This document shows, one piece after another, positions 31,877 through 35,735 of a stretch of DNA of 35,735 nt; positions within the stretch are counted from its first letter, which is position 1; each line of letters opens with the position of its first letter. The notes below the pieces were generated by a model, which had not been told where the DNA came from, did no database searches, and was given only the letters and a program-made list of their open reading frames with translations. This DNA comes from Chloroflexi bacterium UBA6622 (GTDB lineage Bacteria > Chloroflexota > UBA11872), in the NCBI GenBank assembly GCA_002433065.1, contig DJHK01000041.1, forward strand, positions 51,491-87,225, read 5' to 3'. The position numbers and the translations under genes are program-made.

Positions 31877-32881
31877 TTAGGATGAGGCCGTGGGCGCGGT
31901 CCAAGTAATGGCATGGGCTGCCCAGGCTAATCCGGCGCCAAAGCCTACAGTTATTATCTTGCTCCCAACTTGAATTCGTTGGTGGTCCAGGGCTTCGCAT
32001 AAGGCGATCGGGATAGAGCCAGCAGATGTGTTGCCATATCGGTCGGCATTTACGAAGACGTTGTCCATCGGTATTCCAATGCTTCGGGCAGCGGACTCGA
32101 TGATTCGGACGTTTGCTTGATGAGGGATAAAGAGGTCTACCTCGTTACTCGTCCACCCGGCGTCAACCATTACAGCAATGGCTGCCTCGGTTGTTGCCGT
32201 TACAGCAAACCGGTACACCTCTCTTCCATTCATCCTTAAGTAGTGAGAACCGTCGCGAAGTGTTTGGGCCGATGTTGGGTGCCGGCTACCCCCTGCTCTT
32301 TGAATGAGGAGTGGCCCGCCAGATCCGTCAGACCGAAGGCAGGTGCTGCCAATACCGCCTGGAGTGTCTGTCCTTTGAAGAACAACAGCTCCAGCCCCGT
32401 CGCCGAAAAGAACGCAGGTGGATCGATCTGTCCAATCTACGACACGAGACATTGTGTCAGATCCAATCAATACGATAGTCCGGTACATTTCCGATTCGAT
32501 GAATCCACGGGCAACAGCTAGACCGTAGGCGAAGCCGGCGCACGCCGCATTCAGATCAAAAGCTCCTGCAGTTGTAGCCCCAATCGCGTCTTGTACAAGG
32601 CTAGCCGTGGAGGGGAATCCATACTCTGGTGTCAGGGTAGCAACGATAACTAGATCCACGTCCTTGGCTGAAAGGCTGGCTTGATCCAAGGCACGGTTGG
32701 CCGCGTCGCAGGCTAACGTGAACGTTGTTTCGTTGTCCGATGCAATACGTCTTTCTCGAATACCTGTTCGTGACACTATCCATTCATCATCGGTATCCAC
32801 CAGCTTTGAAAGGTCAGCATTGGTTCGAGATTTACTCGGGAGCGCCTTTCCCCAGCCGACGATAGTCGATGCGTAGTTCAC
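31877..32881 (-). CDS. fabH: beta-ketoacyl-ACP synthase III
   Basis: Starts fatty acid chains by condensing acetyl-CoA (or another primer) with malonyl-ACP. The Cys-His-Asn triad is Cys114 in NAACAGF, His254 in FIPHQANVR and Asn284 in YGNTSAGS. DEWIVSRTGIRERR and FGDGAGAVVL are family motifs. 334 residues. GTG 32881 is preferred over TTG 32893, because GGAG lies 6 nt before it and the protein then begins MNYASTIVGWG like other FabH. It is transcribed away from fabF across a 210 bp shared control region. Confidence 0.96.
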   Translation of the reverse strand: MNYASTIVGWGKALPSKSRTNADLSKLVDTDDEWIVSRTGIRERRIASDNETTFTLACDAANRALDQASLSAKDVDLVIVATLTPEYGFPSTASLVQDAIGATTAGAFDLNAACAGFAYGLAVARGFIESEMYRTIVLIGSDTMSRVVDWTDRSTCVLFGDGAGAVVLQRTDTPGGIGSTCLRSDGSGGPLLIQRAGGSRHPTSAQTLRDGSHYLRMNGREVYRFAVTATTEAAIAVMVDAGWTSNEVDLFIPHQANVRIIESAARSIGIPMDNVFVNADRYGNTSAGSIPIALCEALDHQRIQVGSKIITVGFGAGLAWAAHAITWTAPTASS

Positions 32882-32978
32882 GCAAGACTCCAATTGATGA
32901 TGGGCGGAACAATTCTTCGGGCAGGATAGCGGTCTATGTAGGATATCGGCGAACCGTCGTGGAACATCTAGGGTTTGC

Positions 32979-32998
32979 TATTGCGGTTGGTTGCAATA
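32979..32998. promoter_or_regulatory. dyad in fabH/fabF intergenic region, possible operator
   Basis: TATTGC (32979-32984) and GCAATA (32993-32998) are perfect inverted half-sites separated by 8 bp (GGTTGGTT). They lie roughly 45-65 bp upstream of the predicted fabF start of transcription and between two divergent fatty-acid genes. A binding site for a lipid regulator is inferred; no matching regulator gene is in the window. Confidence 0.45.
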
Positions 32999-33027
32999 CT
33001 GTGGGCATGGGTTATATCGGGCTTCAC

Positions 33028-33036
33028 TGATAAAAT
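33028..33036 (+). promoter_or_regulatory. extended -10 promoter for fabF
   Basis: TG-A-TAAAAT fits an extended -10 element (TGn followed by a TATAAT-like box). There is no clear -35. Transcription would start near 33043, giving a leader of about 50 nt to the fabF ATG, which has AGAGGG 5 nt upstream. Confidence 0.5.
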
Positions 33037-33091
33037 TAGGATGAGTGAAGGGTCCGCTGTGGCGAGTAATCTTGTTGAGTAGAGGGAATAC

Positions 33092-34321
33092 ATGAGCGAA
33101 CGTGTCGTTGTCACTGGTGTCGGAGCTATCTCACCGCTCGGTTTGACTGCCGAGCAAACGTGGCAGGCTGCAGTGCAGGGGCAGAATGGCATCGGTCCCA
33201 TCACGGCTTTTGATGCCTCGGAATTCAGTTGTTCCATCGCGGGTGAGGTTAAGGGTTGGGATGCTGAGTCGCTCTTAGGTCGTCGACAGGCGCGTCGGGC
33301 TGATCGTTTCTCCCAATTTGCATTGGTCGCGGCTAGAGAGGCTGTTGCCGATTCAGGGCTCGAGATTACTGACGAGAATCGAGCGTCGATTGGTTGCTAT
33401 ATTGGCAGCGGGATTGGGGGATTACTCGTTCTGGAAGAGCAAGTCCACCAACTGCGGGACCGAGGACCGTCACGAACATCTCCATTTATGATCCCTGAGA
33501 TTATCGCGAATATGGCCTCTGGCTTGGTTTCTATAGATCTTGGAGTGGAGGGTCCGAACATAGCGATAGTTACAGCGTGTGCGACCGGTGCGCATTCTAT
33601 TGGTGAGGCTGCTGAGGTGATAAAGAGAGGTTCGGCAAATGTGATGTTAGCCGGCGGTGCTGAAGGCGCGATTGGCCCCATAGGGTTAGCTGGGTTTTGC
33701 GCTGGTCGTGCCTTAACCACGAGGAATGAAGATTTTGAGCGAGCGTCCCGCCCGTTTGACAAAGAACGTGATGGCTTCGTCGCAGCGGAAGGCGCCGGGG
33801 TTGTTGTCCTCGAAAGTTATAGTCATGCGAAAGATCGAGGCGCGGAAATCCAGGCGGAAATTCTTGGGTACGGCCTTAGCGCCGACGCGTTTCACATCAC
33901 ACAACCACCTGCTGATGGAGGGGGAGCGGCACGAGCCATGAGGGCGGCCATTGGTAATAGCTCGCTTGACTTGAATAGCATCGATTATGTGAACGCTCAC
34001 GGTACTTCGACCCCAGCGGGGGATCTAGCAGAAACAAATGCAATCAAATCTGTTTTTGGTGAGTGTTTGCCTCCTGTCAGTTCGACAAAATCTATGATGG
34101 GACATCTGATCGGTGCTGCTGGTGCCGTTGAATTTATGTTATGCGTTAATTCGATACGTGATGGTGTTGTTCCTCCTACGATAAATTACGAGATTCCGGA
34201 TCCGGAACTTGATTTGGACTATGTCCCGAATGTGGCCCGGGAAATCCCGGTCAAGCACGTGATGTCCAATAGTTTTGGTTTTGGTGGGCATAATGCGGCG
34301 CTGATTGTTGGTGCGGTTTAG
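33092..34321 (+). CDS. fabF: beta-ketoacyl-ACP synthase II
   Basis: Elongating condensing enzyme of type II fatty acid synthesis. The Cys163-His303-His338 triad is visible in TACATGAHS, NAHGTSTPAGD and SMMGHLIGAAGA, with Lys333 before the last His. The start MSERVVVTGVGAISPLG and the end SNSFGFGGHNA are typical. 409 residues, full length. It opens the fabF-accB-bioY-acpP unit. Its TAG stop touches the accB GTG directly. Confidence 0.97.
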   Translation: MSERVVVTGVGAISPLGLTAEQTWQAAVQGQNGIGPITAFDASEFSCSIAGEVKGWDAESLLGRRQARRADRFSQFALVAAREAVADSGLEITDENRASIGCYIGSGIGGLLVLEEQVHQLRDRGPSRTSPFMIPEIIANMASGLVSIDLGVEGPNIAIVTACATGAHSIGEAAEVIKRGSANVMLAGGAEGAIGPIGLAGFCAGRALTTRNEDFERASRPFDKERDGFVAAEGAGVVVLESYSHAKDRGAEIQAEILGYGLSADAFHITQPPADGGGAARAMRAAIGNSSLDLNSIDYVNAHGTSTPAGDLAETNAIKSVFGECLPPVSSTKSMMGHLIGAAGAVEFMLCVNSIRDGVVPPTINYEIPDPELDLDYVPNVAREIPVKHVMSNSFGFGGHNAALIVGAV

Positions 34322-34810
34322 GTGGCGGACGATCCTATTTTGAACAAGGTTAGTGTTAACCGAGTACGGGCCGTTCTTGACGCGATGCGTCGGAACAGTC
34401 TGACCGAACTGGAAATTCGTGTCGGCAAGGATCGTGTTGCTGTTCGGGATCCAGAATCCAAAACCTCCAGTTCTGTCCGTGAAGGCCTTGTAGACATCGA
34501 CCAGGCTGTCATGATGCCGGCGTTGAGCGGAACCCCCATAGCGACACCGATCACCGGGATTTACTATGCGTCTTCGAGGCCAGGAGCTGAACCTTTTGTG
34601 AAGGTTGGAGATTGGATATCGGAGGGGACGGTTATTGGGCTTGTTGAGGCTATGAAGGTGTTCAATGAAGTTGTTTCTGACAAGTCTGGTAGCGTTACTG
34701 GCGTGTTGGTTGTCAGTGGCGATTCTGTAACCGAGGGTGATCCCTTGATAATAGTCAGCACGGATCCAGAACTTGGCGACGGTTCGTCGACAACTAACTC
34801 GGAAAGGTGA
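34322..34810 (+). CDS. accB: acetyl-CoA carboxylase biotin carboxyl carrier protein
   Basis: 162 residues: an N-terminal segment, a linker, and a C-terminal biotinyl domain with the attachment lysine Lys112 in VEAMKVFNEV. The thumb-like loop SGTPIATPITGIYYASSRPG marks it as an AccB-type carrier. It presents biotin to AccC (encoded at 24521) and to the carboxyltransferase. GTG start with no gap after fabF suggests coupled translation. The biotin importer gene follows. Confidence 0.96.
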   Translation: MADDPILNKVSVNRVRAVLDAMRRNSLTELEIRVGKDRVAVRDPESKTSSSVREGLVDIDQAVMMPALSGTPIATPITGIYYASSRPGAEPFVKVGDWISEGTVIGLVEAMKVFNEVVSDKSGSVTGVLVVSGDSVTEGDPLIIVSTDPELGDGSSTTNSER

Positions 34811-34818
34811 ATTTCACG

Positions 34819-35457
34819 ATGAGCGCTATCGCGGGACGACGCATTTTAGGCGTTGAACCACAGCAGGCTGTGTCTGATTTGCTCTTGGTTGTTGTGTTCG
34901 CGCTACTGATGGCTCCCGCGGCACAGATGAAGATCGAAGCTGAGCCGGTGCCATATACGCTTCAGGTATTGTTTGTGTTATTAACGGGCCTCACCTTGGG
35001 GCCCTGGCGTGGGGCTGCTGCGATGCTGCTCTATGCGGTTCTGGGCTTTGCTGGGTTGCCGGTTTTTGCTCGAGGTGGTGGGCCAGCATATTTTCTTACG
35101 CCGACGGCTGGCTACATTTATGGATTTATTGTGGCCGCCTTTGTCACCGGTATGACTGCTCGATTGTTGCACGAACGGTTTGGCTCGACTGGTATGGGGA
35201 GCACAGGGGTGGTTCTACGTTTCGTTCGAATTGACTTGCTCGCGGCTCTAGCAGGAGTTCCGTTTGTTTATATCTTTGGCGTGAACCACCTAGCTCTTTA
35301 CTATGTACTTGCGACCGACGAACTCAATCCTTGGGGAAAGGCTTGGGGCGTGGGCGCAGGAATATTCATTTGGTATGACGTGTTAAAAGCATGTATTGCC
35401 GGCGCACTTGTAAGTAGTGCTGGTATGCGAAGAGAGGGATTGCGTGGGAACCGTTGA
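34819..35457 (+). CDS. bioY: BioY biotin transporter S component
   Basis: Substrate-binding membrane subunit of an ECF-type biotin importer. The 212-residue protein has about six hydrophobic segments. Family motifs include PVPYTLQVLFVLLTGLTLGP, YAVLGFAGLPVFARGGGPAYFLTPTAGYIYGF in part, and the final FIWYDVLKACIAG. GTG 34807 overlaps accB, but ATG 34819 is preferred, with AAAGG about 11 nt upstream. No ECF ATPase or T component is nearby, so it acts alone or with a shared unlinked module. Placement next to the biotin carrier gene suggests matched supply of the cofactor. Confidence 0.95.
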   Translation: MSAIAGRRILGVEPQQAVSDLLLVVVFALLMAPAAQMKIEAEPVPYTLQVLFVLLTGLTLGPWRGAAAMLLYAVLGFAGLPVFARGGGPAYFLTPTAGYIYGFIVAAFVTGMTARLLHERFGSTGMGSTGVVLRFVRIDLLAALAGVPFVYIFGVNHLALYYVLATDELNPWGKAWGVGAGIFIWYDVLKACIAGALVSSAGMRREGLRGNR

Positions 35458-35677
35458 ACAAGTAATTGAGGTTGTTGCTGACAGGCTAGGTAAGCCGGTG
35501 GATGAGGTGAAACCTGAGTCTAATTTCGTTGAAGATCTAGACGCCGACTCGCTCGATCTTGTCGAGTTAATTATGGCTCTTGAGGACGAATATGACGTGA
35601 CGATACCTGATGAGGACGCGCAGAACATACGAACAATCTCGGATGCGGTTACGTATATCGAAACACATCGGGAATGA
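35444..35677 (+). CDS. acpP: acyl carrier protein
   Basis: 77-residue acidic carrier with the phosphopantetheine site Ser36 in DLDADSLDLVEL. The helical profile VEQVIEVVADRLGK...IPDEDAQNIRTISDAV is typical of AcpP. The frame is open 27 nt upstream, but the protein clearly starts at GTG 35444 with GAGAGGGA before it. The start overlaps the last 14 nt of bioY, so translation is probably coupled. It carries the chains handled by FabD, FabG, FabH and FabF encoded in this window. Confidence 0.96.
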   Translation: MGTVEQVIEVVADRLGKPVDEVKPESNFVEDLDADSLDLVELIMALEDEYDVTIPDEDAQNIRTISDAVTYIETHRE

Positions 35678-35711
35678 TAGGTGTGGTGACGCGAAGCTAA
35701 CGCGGTTTAGC

Positions 35712-35735
35712 ATCGGGTTATCGGGTTATCGGGTT
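35712..35735. repeat. tandem repeat, three copies of ATCGGGTT
   Basis: The last 24 bases are three perfect copies of the 8-mer ATCGGGTT, 34 bp after the acpP stop. The array runs off the window edge, so its true length is unknown. It could be a short tandem repeat locus or an assembly edge effect. Confidence 0.75.

Noticed and set aside
31949..31961. 13-mer AGTTATTATCTTG shared between the NIPSNAP leader and fabH
   Set aside because: The fabH copy encodes an ordinary part of the enzyme; two copies of a 13-mer are most likely chance.
1..35735. CRISPR arrays, transposases, integrases, toxin-antitoxin or secondary-metabolite genes
   Set aside because: None seen on either strand; the content is core housekeeping.

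Overview
This 35.7 kb window is a dense chromosomal segment of a free-living bacterium: about 44 protein genes and one tRNA, nearly all housekeeping. There is no sign of prophage, insertion sequence or CRISPR, and no gap longer than about 255 bp. Gene order and protein character suggest Chloroflexota, perhaps a Dehalococcoidia/SAR202-like lineage. The pointers are L31-DUF1385-prfA-prmC, L28/DAK2/recG, coaD-coiled coil-DUF177-L32, the GT4 glycosyltransferase with its EHLHHRL motif, and the CoaD sequence. Some of these orders also occur in Actinobacteria and Firmicutes, so the assignment is inference. Base composition looks balanced, and GTG and TTG starts are common.

Layout. (1) 1-4280, minus strand: rpsU, yqeY, ybeY, ispE, tRNA-Gln(UUG), a stand-alone GlmU-type nucleotidyltransferase, and a HlyC/CorC-type CBS protein cut by the window edge. 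A good sigma-70-type promoter drives this operon and implies a ~130 nt rpsU leader containing a 30 bp dyad. (2) 4480-15200, plus strand: polyprenyl-phosphate glycosyltransferase, L31, DUF1385 protein, prfA, prmC, gmk, priA, def, fmt, a membrane Zn peptidase and rlmN. This is a translation/N-terminal processing block plus a primosome protein whose helicase motifs have decayed. (3) 15409-27145: rpe, L28 (minus), a FakA-like DAK2 protein, recG, rsmD, coaD, a SepIVA-like coiled coil, DUF177, L32, fabD, fabG, accC, nusB, tatC. (4) 27161-31836: rluD, lepB, a HIT hydrolase, rsmG, a PLP aminotransferase and a NIPSNAP protein, with frequent strand switches. (5) 31877-35677: fabH (minus) divergent from fabF-accB-bioY-acpP. 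The window ends in three copies of an 8 bp tandem repeat.

Together the two fab clusters supply most of type II fatty acid synthesis (FabD, FabG, FabH, FabF, AcpP), two acetyl-CoA carboxylase parts (AccC, AccB) and a biotin importer (BioY). The neighbours plsX and rnc, usual beside such clusters, are not here.

Most interesting: (a) PriA with Walker A, DEAH and motif VI lost but all eight zinc cysteines kept; (b) three genes (ybeY, the coiled-coil gene, the HIT gene) whose conserved N-termini extend past every ATG/GTG/TTG, pointing to ATC or CTG initiation, while all four ribosomal protein genes start with TTG or GTG; (c) a tRNA-Gln whose 3' end lies 3 nt from the next gene's ATG; (d) dyads in the rpsU leader and the fabH/fabF intergenic region.
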